A stretch of DNA of 64,000 nt from assembly GCA_028285415.1 (NCBI GenBank), contig JANQPF010000022.1:1-64000 (forward strand). Reading direction: 5' to 3'. This document shows, piece after piece, positions 50,546 through 59,533 of the stretch. Positions within the stretch are counted from its first letter, which is position 1. The number at the start of each line of letters is the position of its first letter. The notes beneath the pieces are model-generated. The model made no database searches, had not been told where the DNA came from, and saw nothing but the letters and a program-made list of their open reading frames with translations. Made by a program: the position numbers and the translations under genes. This DNA is from Pseudomonadales bacterium (GTDB lineage: Bacteria; Pseudomonadota; Gammaproteobacteria; Pseudomonadales; Azotimanducaceae).

Positions 50546-51526
50546 ATGACCAGAAGCGCCGTCAATTTCCATCGGTGGGGCTGGTTCGTTTGTCTTGCCT
50601 GCGGCCTGATCCAGACCCACGCGGTTACCGATACGCTAGAAACCGCGATCATCAACGAAGATCACCCGCAAGTGCTGCACCTCCTTGCGAATGGTGCGGA
50701 TCCCAACACACGCACCAACCGGGTTTCGCTGAAGAGCGAGATGGGGCATACCTCAACGAATGTCCCGCTGTTCCTGCTTGCAATTCGGCAAGGTAATCCC
50801 GAAGTGATCGAGGCTTTCATCAACGAGGGTGTCGACGTGAATGCGACGAGCTCGGGAGGCGTGTCACCGCTCTACATCGCAGCGCAGCTGGGTGATGCGG
50901 ATCTCGCAGATCGTTTGGTCCAATTGGGAAGCGCGGTGAACGCCCGCACGAACGATCAGGTCACGCCTTTGCACATTGCGGCGCAAAACGACCGCCTGAT
51001 CATTGCGCGACGGCTGCTGGATGCCGGTGCCGAAGTGGATGCGCGCAGACAATACGGACAAACCCCGCTTGGGCTGGCCTGTCGATTTGCCTTCGTTGAG
51101 ATGAGTGAATTGCTCCTCAAGCAGGGTGCTGATCCAAACAACCAGGCGGACAAAGGCACAACTCCCCTGCATCAGGCGGCGCGCACAGGCGAGGTGGCGC
51201 TGGCTGAGTTGCTGCTTGAACACGGGGCTGAAATAGACAGCGTCGACGTGGATCAGCGCACGCCTTTGATTCTGGCAGTCTACGAAGATCAGCAGGCGTT
51301 CGTGACCTTCCTGCTTGAATCCGGCGCGGATGCCACAATCGGCGCCCGAGGCAGCGTCACGCCGTTGCACCTGGCGGCGTCCAAGAACGCCCTGGAAATG
51401 GTGCGTCAGCTCGTGCCCGTATCGAACCTTGCCGCGAAAGACATGCGTGGAGACACGCCCGAAGACGTTGCCCGCAAGCTGAAACACCATCGGCTGTTGC
51501 CACTTTTAAGTGGAAAAACCCCCTAG
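50546..51526 (+). CDS. Exported ankyrin-repeat protein
   Basis: 326 residues with a signal peptide (G-W-F-V-C-L-A-C-G-L-I-Q-T-H-A) and about eight ankyrin repeats through the rest. Repeat marks such as T-P-L-H-I-A-A-Q-N, L-L-D-A-G-A-E-V-D-A-R, T-P-L-H-Q-A-A-R-T-G-E-V and T-P-L-H-L-A-A-S recur at about 33 residues. Periplasmic ankyrin proteins usually protect or bind envelope partners; no partner is visible here. Confidence 0.85.
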   Translation: MTRSAVNFHRWGWFVCLACGLIQTHAVTDTLETAIINEDHPQVLHLLANGADPNTRTNRVSLKSEMGHTSTNVPLFLLAIRQGNPEVIEAFINEGVDVNATSSGGVSPLYIAAQLGDADLADRLVQLGSAVNARTNDQVTPLHIAAQNDRLIIARRLLDAGAEVDARRQYGQTPLGLACRFAFVEMSELLLKQGADPNNQADKGTTPLHQAARTGEVALAELLLEHGAEIDSVDVDQRTPLILAVYEDQQAFVTFLLESGADATIGARGSVTPLHLAASKNALEMVRQLVPVSNLAAKDMRGDTPEDVARKLKHHRLLPLLSGKTP

Positions 51527-51672
51527 CAAAGACGTTTCACGGCGTCCGTGTCTCATTTCGGTCTTTGGACGGCCCTGCGGCGCCGTGTGGGTAATACGGG
51601 TTGATTGAAATCAAGTCGCGGCTGCGTTCCCGCGGTATGCTGTACGCGGATTTTCGTGAAGTGGAGGAATGA

Positions 51673-53175
51673 ATGAACATAGCCGCGCTATCAGAGCAAC
51701 ACAGCGTGCAGGATGTCGGATACTTCGACGTGCTCATTGTGGGGGCTGGCATATCCGGGGTGGATGCCGCTTACCACCTGCAACAGAACTTTCCGGAACG
51801 CACCTTTACGCTGCTCGACACGCTGGAGAGCTTCGGCGGTACATGGCTGACGCATAAGTACCCGGGTATTCGCTCTGACAGCGACCTCTTCACGTTCGGC
51901 TACAAGTGGAAGCCGTGGATGGGTGCACCCATTGCCACCGCGGAAGAGATCCTCAAGTACATGAACGAAGCCATTGAGGAGAACCAGATTGATGAGCACA
52001 TTCGTTATCGGCACAAGGTGCTGAACGCGGAGTGGTCCAGCGAAGAGAAACAGTGGACTGTCGTGGCCGAGAATCTGGAAAGCGGGGAATTTCTGAAATT
52101 CACCTGCAACTTTCTGTGGATGTGCCAGGGGTATTACCACCACGCGGAAGGATATACGCCGGAGTGGGAGGGCATGGCTGATTTCCGCGGGCCGATCGTG
52201 CATCCGCAGACGTGGCCGGAAGACCTCGACTACAAGGGTAAGAAGGTGCTGGTCATCGGCTCCGGCGCCACCGCCGCGACGCTTGTTCCTGCAATGGCGG
52301 CTGACTGCGAACACATCACCATGATTCAGCGCTCGCCGACGTACTTTGCGCCAGGCCTGAATCGCAACGAACTCGCCGATACGTTGCGTGAGCTCGACGT
52401 GCCGGACGAGTGGACCCATGAGATTGTGCGCCGCAAGATCCTGCATGATCAGGAGGAGATCACGCGCCGCTCGTTCGAAGAGCCCGAAGGTTTGAAAGCA
52501 GAGCTGATTGCGGGCGCGCGCGAGTACCTGCCGGAAGACTTCGACATTGAAACCCACTTCACGCCGAAGTACCGCCCGTGGCAGCAGCGGCTCGCGTTCA
52601 TTCCCGACGGTGACCTCTTTCAGGGTATTGCTGCCGGCAAAGCCTCCGTGGTGACCGATCAGATCGACCGGTTTACGGAGAAGGGCATATTGCTGAAGTC
52701 CGGCACGGAGCTCGATGCGGACATCATTGTCACCGCAACCGGGTTCAACCTCTGCGTGTTGGGTGATGTGGACTTTGCTGTCGATGGCGCGCCGGTCAAC
52801 TTCGCCGACTCCGTCGGCTATCGCGGTTTCATGTTCTCCGGCGTGCCGAACATGGCGTGGGTCTTCGGCTATTTCCGCGCCAGCTGGACGCTGCGGGCGG
52901 ACCTCATCTCCGACTACGTCTGCCGCATTTTCCAGCATATGCAGGACCTCGGCGCGACGGTGGTGACGCCGGAGCTTCGCCCGGAAGACAGCAACATGCA
53001 GATCCGCGACTGGGTCGATCCGGACAACTTCAATCCCGGGTATCTGACGCGCAGCATGCACCTGATGCCAAAGCAGGGTGATCACGAACCGTGGGTTTTC
53101 ACCCAGGACTACTGGCGGGAGAAAGACGAATTTCCGGCTGCGAGCCTGGAAGACGGTGCGCTGAAGTACACCTGA
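51673..53175 (+). CDS. Flavin-containing monooxygenase, Baeyer-Villiger type
   Basis: 500 residues. Two Rossmann motifs are visible: G-A-G-I-S-G near the N-terminus with L-D-T-L-E-S-F-G-G-T-W, and G-S-G-A-T-A in the middle. Between them the type I Baeyer-Villiger fingerprint F-x-G-x3-H-x3-W-P is present as F-R-G-P-I-V-H-P-Q-T-W-P. Such enzymes insert oxygen next to a ketone, for example in steroid or terpene breakdown. The following DUF385 gene, and the later SDR, fit a catabolic setting. NADPH and FAD are the expected cofactors. Confidence 0.9.
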   Translation: MNIAALSEQHSVQDVGYFDVLIVGAGISGVDAAYHLQQNFPERTFTLLDTLESFGGTWLTHKYPGIRSDSDLFTFGYKWKPWMGAPIATAEEILKYMNEAIEENQIDEHIRYRHKVLNAEWSSEEKQWTVVAENLESGEFLKFTCNFLWMCQGYYHHAEGYTPEWEGMADFRGPIVHPQTWPEDLDYKGKKVLVIGSGATAATLVPAMAADCEHITMIQRSPTYFAPGLNRNELADTLRELDVPDEWTHEIVRRKILHDQEEITRRSFEEPEGLKAELIAGAREYLPEDFDIETHFTPKYRPWQQRLAFIPDGDLFQGIAAGKASVVTDQIDRFTEKGILLKSGTELDADIIVTATGFNLCVLGDVDFAVDGAPVNFADSVGYRGFMFSGVPNMAWVFGYFRASWTLRADLISDYVCRIFQHMQDLGATVVTPELRPEDSNMQIRDWVDPDNFNPGYLTRSMHLMPKQGDHEPWVFTQDYWREKDEFPAASLEDGALKYT

Positions 53176-53231
53176 GCGAGTGAGATTCCCCACTGCTTAG
53201 GGTGTAAACTCACCGGCGTCGTTTCGGGGAG

Positions 53232-53648
53232 ATGCCGATGAAAGTGGTGAAAATCCTGGCAATCGTGCTGGGTGTTTACGTGCTGATTGTTGTGGCGTTC
53301 GAGTCGTTCATCGGCTATGCACAGCCCGAAAGCGAGGGCACCATCATCATTGTCACCACGGACGAAGATGGGCGGCAGAACGACCGCGTTGTCACGAAGC
53401 TGGATGTCGAGGGCCAGATTTACGTGGCTGCCAACCACTGGCCGCGCGCCTGGTATGAACAGGCGCTGGCCAATCCCGCAATTGAGGTCACCATGAACGG
53501 CGAAACGGCTGGCTACACGGCGGTGCCGGTGCGCGGTGACGAGCACGAGCGCGTAGAGGCGGCCAGGCCGCTGCCTTTCGTCGCGAGATTTCTCATGGGA
53601 TTCCCGCCACGCTACTTCGTCCGGCTCGATCCGGCCCTGGAAACGTAA
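53232..53648 (+). CDS. DUF385 (deazaflavin-dependent nitroreductase-like) membrane protein
   Basis: 138 residues. An N-terminal membrane helix (V-V-K-I-L-A-I-V-L-G-V-Y-V-L-I-V-V-A-F) precedes a split-barrel domain of the DUF385/nitroreductase kind (L-D-V-E-G-Q-I-Y-V-A-A-N-H-W-P-R-A-W-Y ... N-P-A-I-E-V-T-M-N-G-E). F420 or flavin may be the cofactor. It is 56 bases after the monooxygenase gene on the same strand and may be cotranscribed. Confidence 0.72.
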   Translation: MPMKVVKILAIVLGVYVLIVVAFESFIGYAQPESEGTIIIVTTDEDGRQNDRVVTKLDVEGQIYVAANHWPRAWYEQALANPAIEVTMNGETAGYTAVPVRGDEHERVEAARPLPFVARFLMGFPPRYFVRLDPALET

Positions 53649-53654
53649 CGACTA

Positions 53655-54131
53655 CTACTCGTTGCCGCTTGCCCAGAATTTCCACCATGGTCTCTTGGGC
53701 TTCGGGTCAGCCTGTGCCGTTGCCTGGCTGTTGGTGGCTTTGGCGGTGGCCTTGCCCTTGGTCTGATTCCCGGCAGTTTGAGCTTTTTTGGCATTCGCCT
53801 TGGCGGCAGAGTCACCCTTTTCCTTAGCCTTGCGGGCAGCCGCTTCCTGCTTTCTGCGCTCTTTCTTGGCTTGCATTTCAGCGTGCTGCTTGTTTTTCTT
53901 AGCGCGCTGTTTGTCTTGTTTTGCGTGTTGTTTGTCCTTCTTAGCGTGCTGCTTTTCGGTCTTTTCCTTCGCAGTTCGGGTTTTGGTGTTTTTCGCAGCG
54001 CGCTCTTCGGCACTCATGGTTGCCTTGCCGGCATCCTGCTTCGCCTTCATCGTTGCGCTCTGTTCCGCGTCGGATTCTGCCCACGCGGGGCCTGCCAGGA
54101 GCACCAGTAACAAGGGTATGAGTCTGTGCAT
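53655..54131 (-). CDS. Exported Lys/Ala-rich low-complexity protein
   Basis: 158 residues from ATG 54129-54131 with a signal peptide (H-R-L-I-P-L-L-L-V-L-L-A-G-P-A-W-A). The rest is about half Lys, Ala and Gln in short repeats of the K-x-K-Q-H-A-K kind and ends in a Trp-rich tail (P-W-W-K-F-W-A-S-G-N-E). Such proteins may bind acidic polymers or coat the envelope. The low complexity prevents any family call. Confidence 0.65.
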   Translation of the reverse strand: MHRLIPLLLVLLAGPAWAESDAEQSATMKAKQDAGKATMSAEERAAKNTKTRTAKEKTEKQHAKKDKQHAKQDKQRAKKNKQHAEMQAKKERRKQEAAARKAKEKGDSAAKANAKKAQTAGNQTKGKATAKATNSQATAQADPKPKRPWWKFWASGNE

Positions 54132-54221
54132 CGGGAGGTTCCTGTCTGTGAGATGACTCATGTTAAGTTGATTCGGCCGCCCAAGGCCAACCGCAGGCGT
54201 AAAAGAAGCGTAAAACGCCGC

Positions 54222-55001
54222 CTATGCGGAAATGCCCCCGTCGATGACGAGCTCTGTCCCCGTGATATAGCGCGATTCGTCGCTGGCGAGAAACAAAACG
54301 CCGTTGGCAATGTCGAGCGGATAGCCGAGCTCGCCGGTGGGTACGCCCGTTTCCGCCATGCCGTCGAGGTCAACCGCGTTTTCACCTTCCTCGAAGAATT
54401 CCGGATTCACCTTGGTCCAGATGGGCGTGTCGATCACGCCCGGGTGCACGGAGTTCACGCGGATGGGCCAGCGGCTCTGCGCGCACTCGAGGGCCACGCC
54501 TTTGGTGAAAAGGCGTACGCCACCTTTTGTGGCGTTGTAGGCGGCCAGGTTTGCCGCTCCCTTCAAACCGGCAACCGAGGACATGTTGATGATCGAGCCT
54601 GTGCCCGATTCGCGCATGGCGGGTATGGCGTGCTTGACGCCGAGGAAGACGCCGTCGAGATTGATGGCCTGCTGGCGCTGCCAGTCCGCGAGGCTCATCT
54701 CCAGGATGCTGCCGCCGATACCAATACCCGCGTTGTTCACGAGGATGTTGAGTCCCTGGTACTTGTTCAGCGCGTAGGCGATGACACCCGCCCAGGCAGC
54801 TTCGTCGGTCACGTCGTGAGGCAGGAAGTCTGCCGTGCCGCCACCGGCTTCGATCTGTGCCACGGTTTCGCGCCCGCCGTGCTCGTCGATGTCGGTCACC
54901 AGCACCTTTGCACCTTCCTCAGCGAGGCGCAGCGCACAGCCGCGACCGATTCCCGACGCGCCGCCGGTCACAATGGCAACTTTGTCGTCTACTCTACCCA
55001 T
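54222..55001 (-). CDS. Short-chain dehydrogenase/reductase
   Basis: 259 residues from ATG 54999-55001. Classical [18 protein letters not shown], catalytic Ser in S-S-V-A-G and Y-x3-K as Y-N-A-T-K, then H-P-G. The acidic residue D-I-D at the end of the second strand favours NAD over NADP. Substrate likely a hydroxysteroid or similar alcohol, but this is inference from context. Confidence 0.9.
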   Translation of the reverse strand: MGRVDDKVAIVTGGASGIGRGCALRLAEEGAKVLVTDIDEHGGRETVAQIEAGGGTADFLPHDVTDEAAWAGVIAYALNKYQGLNILVNNAGIGIGGSILEMSLADWQRQQAINLDGVFLGVKHAIPAMRESGTGSIINMSSVAGLKGAANLAAYNATKGGVRLFTKGVALECAQSRWPIRVNSVHPGVIDTPIWTKVNPEFFEEGENAVDLDGMAETGVPTGELGYPLDIANGVLFLASDESRYITGTELVIDGGISA

Positions 55002-55053
55002 TCGAGTCAATCCTTCTTACAGGTTCAGAAACTGTTAGCGCCGCGGGGCCGAC

Positions 55054-55596
55054 TTAGCTGCGGGTCAGGCTGTTGCTGTCGGTGTGTTCAAACTGTCTGC
55101 CGTAGATGTCGAGTAGCGTCATCTCATCGTAGGTGAGCGTGTCGCCATCGACGGATAGGCGATGTTCGAACGCCAGCGTTTTCGCGTTGTCGCGCATGAA
55201 CGGTGACTGTGCGATGGGCCAGTCCGGATCGCCCGCAGCGGCCCGGACTTCAATACTGCCGTCAGCGCGCACGCCACCACCGGCCACCAGCGCCACCCCG
55301 CGCGGGATTGTCAGGGTCTGCGTCACGAGTCCGGCGTCGGCATCCCAGGAAAGATATCCGCTCTCGTTGTGGAAGACCTTGTCATTGGATTTACGTTGGA
55401 CAACCTGGTGGTAGCGCAGCACCACCAGTTCCTGCTGTTCGGCGTTGTCCACATCACCGATCGCTTCGAAGAGCAGCGTCTCGTAGTACGGACTGTGCTC
55501 CGTGCCGTCCGGCTCCGGCGCTACATCCATGCCTTTGTCGCCGCGCCAGGTTCCGATCAGCGGCGCAAGCGGACCGTAGTCGATATCGTCAGTCAT
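55054..55596 (-). CDS. Heme-binding beta-barrel (nitrobindin/THAP4-like) protein
   Basis: 180 residues. The start P-L-A-P-L-I-G-T-W-R-G-D-K-G fits the family's G-x-W-x-G motif, and the late F-E-H-T-D-S-N-S-L matches the conserved His-containing end of DUF1794/nitrobindin proteins. A ten-strand barrel is expected. It may bind heme or a fatty acid. It lies at the end of the small membrane-protein cluster on the same strand. Confidence 0.75.
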   Translation of the reverse strand: MTDDIDYGPLAPLIGTWRGDKGMDVAPEPDGTEHSPYYETLLFEAIGDVDNAEQQELVVLRYHQVVQRKSNDKVFHNESGYLSWDADAGLVTQTLTIPRGVALVAGGGVRADGSIEVRAAAGDPDWPIAQSPFMRDNAKTLAFEHRLSVDGDTLTYDEMTLLDIYGRQFEHTDSNSLTRS

Positions 55597-55600
55597 GCTT

Positions 55601-55729
55601 CTACTCGGCAGCCAGGCGCAAAATTTCGATCACTTCCATCACCTGCAGGGACCAGAACCAGATGGCGCCAATGACAACCGCCGCGCCAAAGGCGAGCGAT
55701 AGTTTTTCAAGGACGTTTTTTTTGTTCAT
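55601..55729 (-). CDS. 42-residue membrane microprotein
   Basis: ATG at 55727-55729, stop TAG at 55601-55603. It starts M-N-K-K-N-V-L-E-K-L and has one membrane helix (A-F-G-A-A-V-V-I-G-A-I-W-F-W-S-L) and a helical acidic end (V-M-E-V-I-E-I-L-R-L-A-A-E). Too short for the usual length cutoffs. It lies 8 bases after the preceding membrane protein gene and 4 bases before the heme-binding gene, so it fills the gap in a tight operon, which supports it being real. Confidence 0.65.
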   Translation of the reverse strand: MNKKNVLEKLSLAFGAAVVIGAIWFWSLQVMEVIEILRLAAE

Positions 55730-55737
55730 GGCTGATC

Positions 55738-56214
55738 CTAGGAAAATCCAATCCAGCGCCCGGACGCTGCCACGGTAAACCAGATGATGAGTGAGCTGAC
55801 GGCAAGGCTGCGTAGCGCCCAGGGGTTGATGGTGCTGTGGTCATGCTTCAGCAGGGGTTTGCGTATCGCGTAGAAGAAGACAATGCCAATCAGCAGCGTG
55901 ATCATCTTGGCCCAGTACATCTCGTTGTAATAGAGCTTCAGAGCGACCGCGGAGCTCATGAAAATGCCGCTGATGATGAGCACAACGAGGGCCACGCCGA
56001 ACCACTTGTTGGTGTTCTCGACGACAACCTCACTCGGTACGTCTTTCATCAGAACGCCCAGGAGCCGCAGGTCCGACAGAATGACCATGCCGCCGAGCAT
56101 GGACATGGAGAGCAGATGGAACATCTGCACGACGGCAAAGACGCCGCCGTACGCTTTGGACATGGTGGCGAGAAACGAGGTATCGAGCCACTCGAATAAG
56201 AACAGTAAATCCAT
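55738..56214 (-). CDS. DUF6644-like four-helix membrane protein, copy 2
   Basis: 158 residues, four helices. It shares the pattern of the preceding gene: H-L-L-S-M-S-M-L-G-G-M-V-I-L-S-D-L-R-L-L against H-V-L-T-L-M-V-F-L-G-M-L-C-I-I-D-L-R-M-L, with a conserved His before the second helix and D-L-R. Such His residues could bind heme or metal. It lies 9 bases after the paralogue. The DUF name rests on memory. Confidence 0.7.
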   Translation of the reverse strand: MDLLFLFEWLDTSFLATMSKAYGGVFAVVQMFHLLSMSMLGGMVILSDLRLLGVLMKDVPSEVVVENTNKWFGVALVVLIISGIFMSSAVALKLYYNEMYWAKMITLLIGIVFFYAIRKPLLKHDHSTINPWALRSLAVSSLIIWFTVAASGRWIGFS

Positions 56215-56223
56215 CGCCGCCTC

Positions 56224-56823
56224 CTACTGCAGAGCCGCCAGTTCGTCGACGCAGCCGGCCGCCCAGTACATGAAGTTGGGCAACTCCTTGTGGCAGTCGT
56301 ACCAGTCGTAGGCAATGGTACGGCCGGTCACGACAACCCCGGCCCAGAAGCCGAGCGACAGCATTGCGCCGACGCGGATGCGTTTTGGCGCGCGCGCTGC
56401 CGTATCCCAGGTGTGCACCGACTCGCGCATGCGGTTGCGGAAGAGGAGGGCGTTGATACCGGCCGCAATGAGGAGCACCACCTTGATGCGGAACCAGATG
56501 CTCTGTGTGGTGCGCACGGGAATGGCGAAGTACAGGATGAACCCCGTGATGACCATGACCGCAAATCCAATCATCATCGGCTTGTCGAGGCGCTCCGCTA
56601 TGACTGACGCGGGCGTGTCCTTGAACGCGAGGCTCAGCATCCTGAGATCGATGATGCACAGCATGCCGAGAAACACCATGAGTGTGAGCACGTGCGTCGT
56701 TTCGATCCAGGGATACATGTAGTAGGACTCGTGCAGCGCGGTGCTCCACTCGAACGAGTCGAGATAGCGCGCTAAGTCCAGCAATAGTTCGTTTAAGATG
56801 GCGCTGCTCCCCCCAGTAAGCAC
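56224..56823 (-). CDS. DUF6644-like four-helix membrane protein, copy 1
   Basis: 199 residues from ATG 56821-56823. It has a W-I-E-T-T-H-V-L-T-L motif near the first helix, about four helices and a C-terminal Cys-containing tail. It is the first gene of a five-gene minus-strand group (two DUF6644-like proteins, the microprotein, the heme-binding protein and possibly the SDR). Confidence 0.75.
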   Translation of the reverse strand: MLTGGSSAILNELLLDLARYLDSFEWSTALHESYYMYPWIETTHVLTLMVFLGMLCIIDLRMLSLAFKDTPASVIAERLDKPMMIGFAVMVITGFILYFAIPVRTTQSIWFRIKVVLLIAAGINALLFRNRMRESVHTWDTAARAPKRIRVGAMLSLGFWAGVVVTGRTIAYDWYDCHKELPNFMYWAAGCVDELAALQ

Positions 56824-56916
56824 AAAACAGTATAACTGGGCGCCGGGTTATTTAAAAAGTTGCGGCATCTACCTAGCTCAGCGGATTCGGGACAGGCAGA
56901 AACGCGCCACCTGCGC

Positions 56917-56948
56917 AAAAAAAAGCCGGCGCTAGAGCGCCGGCTTTT
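56917..56948 (-). terminator. Terminator after the second TonB receptor gene
   Basis: A perfect stem of 8 pairs, GCCGGCGC (56925-56932) / GCGCCGGC (56937-56944), with loop TAGA. On the minus strand it is followed by a run of eight T (56917-56924 complement), 20 bases after the receptor stop. A run TTTT also flanks the other side, so it could work in both directions. Confidence 0.85.
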
Positions 56949-56963
56949 GTGGTTGGCGGTCGT

Positions 56964-59372
56964 TTAGAGATCGACCGTAAACTCCAGTCCCCAGGTGGAG
57001 GGTGCACCCCAGCCCTGGAAGCCCGTGTTCGGTCCACCGCTCGGCAGCACCTCAGATCCGTCGCCGAGGAAGAGCGCCTGCTCTCGCCATTCGGAGTCGG
57101 TGAGGTTCTTACCGAAGAGCGCAATCGAGGCCATGCCGTCTTCGCTGATCGGGAAGTCGTACTGGATGCGGGCATCCACCTGGCTGTAGCCGCCTTCGAA
57201 GGTGCGCTGGGTGGCGCTGGCCCCGGTGTTCACCAGCAGGAAGTCGCCGACCTTCTTGGCACCGACGTTGGCGGACAGGTAACCCCCGTTTTCCAGCTCA
57301 CGGCCGTAGGAGATGTTGAGCGATGCGTTCCACTCGGGCTGGCGTGAGTCGTCGTTGCCGCCGAACTCACGCTGGGTGCCGATGGGGTCGCCGTTGGCGC
57401 ACGCGTCGATGATGAAACAATCTTTGGTGAAGCGCTTGTTATCGACGTCGATGATGCCGCCGTTGAGCGCAACGGTCCAATTCTCGTTGATCACCCAGGC
57501 AGACTCCATCTCCAGTCCCTGCAGCTCAGACACGCCACCATTGTTGATGATGGTTGTGGTACCGGGAATTGAGCCCGGCGGCAGGGTGATGATGGAGCTG
57601 AACTGCGAGCCGTCGCGCTCCAGATAGAAGTAGGAGAAGTTCAGCTGCACCTTGCGGTCGAAGAACTCGTTCTTGATACCCACCTCGTACTGGAATGCAT
57701 CTTCCGGCTCGAAGGCCGCTTCGTTGGGATCGCGTGCGGAACGGATGCTGAAGCCGCCCGAGCGGAAACCTTCCGAATAGCTGATGTAGGCCATGCTGGT
57801 CTCGGTGAGGTCCCAGCGCGCTGATGCCGTGAAAATCGTGTCGTCCCAGGAATCGGATACCTCGTAAGCCACACCCGCGGTTTCCGGGCGGCCGGTGAAG
57901 TCAAACTCCTGGCTCGGTCCGCCGGTGTCGAAGGTGCCGTCGGTGTAGTCGAAGTAGGAGTTGAATGCGTCTTTCTCCTCGTCGATGTGACGTACACCCA
58001 CTGAGAGTTCTACGCCTTCGGTCGGGCGGAAGTTGAGCTGGCCGAAGAAGGCGGTGGACTCAACGTCTTCCCCTGCAATCTGGATGCTGCGTGCGTTCGA
58101 GAACTGACACAGTGCGTTGCCGATGCTGGGGTTGTCGCGCAGGTTCGGCAGCACGGCGACGCAGGGTACGCCTGCCGGCAGACCGAAGGGGATCTGCAGG
58201 ACGTTGTTGGTCGACTGTTTGAAGTCGAGCTCCGAGTCGAAGTAGTAGGCGCCCAGCATGATATCCAGGTTCTCGTTGATGTCGACGTCAACGCGGAACT
58301 CCTGGGTGAACACTTCATACTCCTGATCACGCAGCGTGTGCAGCTGCGCGAACGGAATGGCGGTACCGCCGAGGCTGCCGCCGTCGAAATCCTGGTTCAC
58401 CAGATCGTCACCGTTGTGCAGACCCGTGATGGAGTGCAGCGTGACGTTTTCGTTGATGTCCCAGTCGGCGCGCAGACCAATCTGGTCGACCTCATAGGAG
58501 GTCGGTTCACGCTTGTCAGCGCGGTTTTCAAACGGCTGAGAGCCGTCGAAGCGCGGATCCTGAGGCGGAATTTCGCTGGAGTCGTCGATGCGATCGTAGG
58601 TCAGAATTGCGTCGAAGGTTTCCGTGGGCGTCCAGCGTAGCGCAATGGTCTGTGCCTCGAAGTCGACGTCACCCTGGTCTCCGCCAAGCGTTTCATTGTC
58701 GTAGTAGCCCTGACGGCTGCGCTCCGTGGCGCCAATCTTGACGGCGAGCGTATCTTCGATGAGTGGCACGTTCACCCGCGCTTTGAACGTCTTGGCGCTG
58801 TAGTTGCCCGCTTCTGCGCTGGCTTTGACACCCCATTCGTTCATCTGCGGCTTGACCCGGTTGACGACGATGTTGCCGCCAATGGTGTTCTTACCGAAGA
58901 GCACCCCTTGTGGGCCGCGGTTGACTTCGATGCTCTCGATATCGAAGGCATCGACCAGCTGGCCGGTGGAGCTGCCGATCTGAATGCCATCGACGATGAC
59001 GCCAACCTGCGGGCTTTGCGTTTTCTCGATGTCCGCATAGCCAACACCGCGAATGAACAGCGCGCTGGCTCCCGGGCCGGCGGTGTTCATGCCCACGTAG
59101 ACGTTGGGCGCCAGACCATCGAAATCGCGCAGCGTTTTCGGCTTGATCTGTTCGATGCGCTCTTCGCCGAACGCGGTCACGGACAACGGCACGTCCTGGG
59201 CGGATTCAGCCCGGCGGCGTGAGGTGACGATGATTTCTTCGATGACACCGGAGGCATCTTCTTCGGCGGCGACGGCGGTGGGTGTCAACACCGGCGCACT
59301 CAGTAGCGTTGCGACAGCGGCATACGCGGCGGGCGCGCTGAACAGCCGAATCAGCTTCGGAACCTGATACAT
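56964..59372 (-). CDS. TonB-dependent outer-membrane receptor, second
   Basis: 802 residues from ATG 59370-59372, with a ribosome site GGGGAGAG before it and a signal peptide (A-A-Y-A-A-V-A-T-L-L-S-A-P-V-L-T-P-T-A-V-A-A). The TonB box E-E-I-I-V-T-S-R-R-R is followed by the plug (Q-D-V-P-L-S-V-T-A-F ... S-I-E-V-N-R-G-P-Q-G-V-L-F-G-K-N-T-I-G-G) and the barrel ending F-T-V-D-L. Layout and length are those of the large FecA/'pesticin receptor'-like group common in marine bacteria. The ligand is unknown; no regulator or siderophore gene lies next to it. Confidence 0.9.
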   Translation of the reverse strand: MYQVPKLIRLFSAPAAYAAVATLLSAPVLTPTAVAAEEDASGVIEEIIVTSRRRAESAQDVPLSVTAFGEERIEQIKPKTLRDFDGLAPNVYVGMNTAGPGASALFIRGVGYADIEKTQSPQVGVIVDGIQIGSSTGQLVDAFDIESIEVNRGPQGVLFGKNTIGGNIVVNRVKPQMNEWGVKASAEAGNYSAKTFKARVNVPLIEDTLAVKIGATERSRQGYYDNETLGGDQGDVDFEAQTIALRWTPTETFDAILTYDRIDDSSEIPPQDPRFDGSQPFENRADKREPTSYEVDQIGLRADWDINENVTLHSITGLHNGDDLVNQDFDGGSLGGTAIPFAQLHTLRDQEYEVFTQEFRVDVDINENLDIMLGAYYFDSELDFKQSTNNVLQIPFGLPAGVPCVAVLPNLRDNPSIGNALCQFSNARSIQIAGEDVESTAFFGQLNFRPTEGVELSVGVRHIDEEKDAFNSYFDYTDGTFDTGGPSQEFDFTGRPETAGVAYEVSDSWDDTIFTASARWDLTETSMAYISYSEGFRSGGFSIRSARDPNEAAFEPEDAFQYEVGIKNEFFDRKVQLNFSYFYLERDGSQFSSIITLPPGSIPGTTTIINNGGVSELQGLEMESAWVINENWTVALNGGIIDVDNKRFTKDCFIIDACANGDPIGTQREFGGNDDSRQPEWNASLNISYGRELENGGYLSANVGAKKVGDFLLVNTGASATQRTFEGGYSQVDARIQYDFPISEDGMASIALFGKNLTDSEWREQALFLGDGSEVLPSGGPNTGFQGWGAPSTWGLEFTVDL

Positions 59373-59428
59373 ATTACTCTCCCCGCGGTTGTGCCTGGCG
59401 GCTCCCCGCGATTGACTCTCCAATGGGC

Positions 59429-59454
59429 GCTGCCGGTTCTAGAAAACCGGCAGC
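59429..59454. other. Hairpin between Lon and the second TonB receptor
   Basis: GCTGCCGGTT (59429-59438) and AACCGGCAGC (59445-59454) form a perfect 10-base stem with a 6-base loop CTAGAA. No T run follows on the minus strand, so it is not a plain terminator for Lon. It lies 57 bases before the receptor start and may be a leader element or a factor-dependent terminator. Confidence 0.55.
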
Positions 59455-59533
59455 TGAGACGGTTTTTAAGGAAAGGCGGGGTCTAAGTCAATGGGCAAAG
59501 ATTCACGGTGCGGGGCTTGTTTGACGTGAAATG

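Noticed and set aside
51691-53193. 500-codon minus-strand frame
   Set aside because: Exact shadow of the monooxygenase gene, with no protein-like features, whereas the plus strand has full FAD and Baeyer-Villiger motifs.
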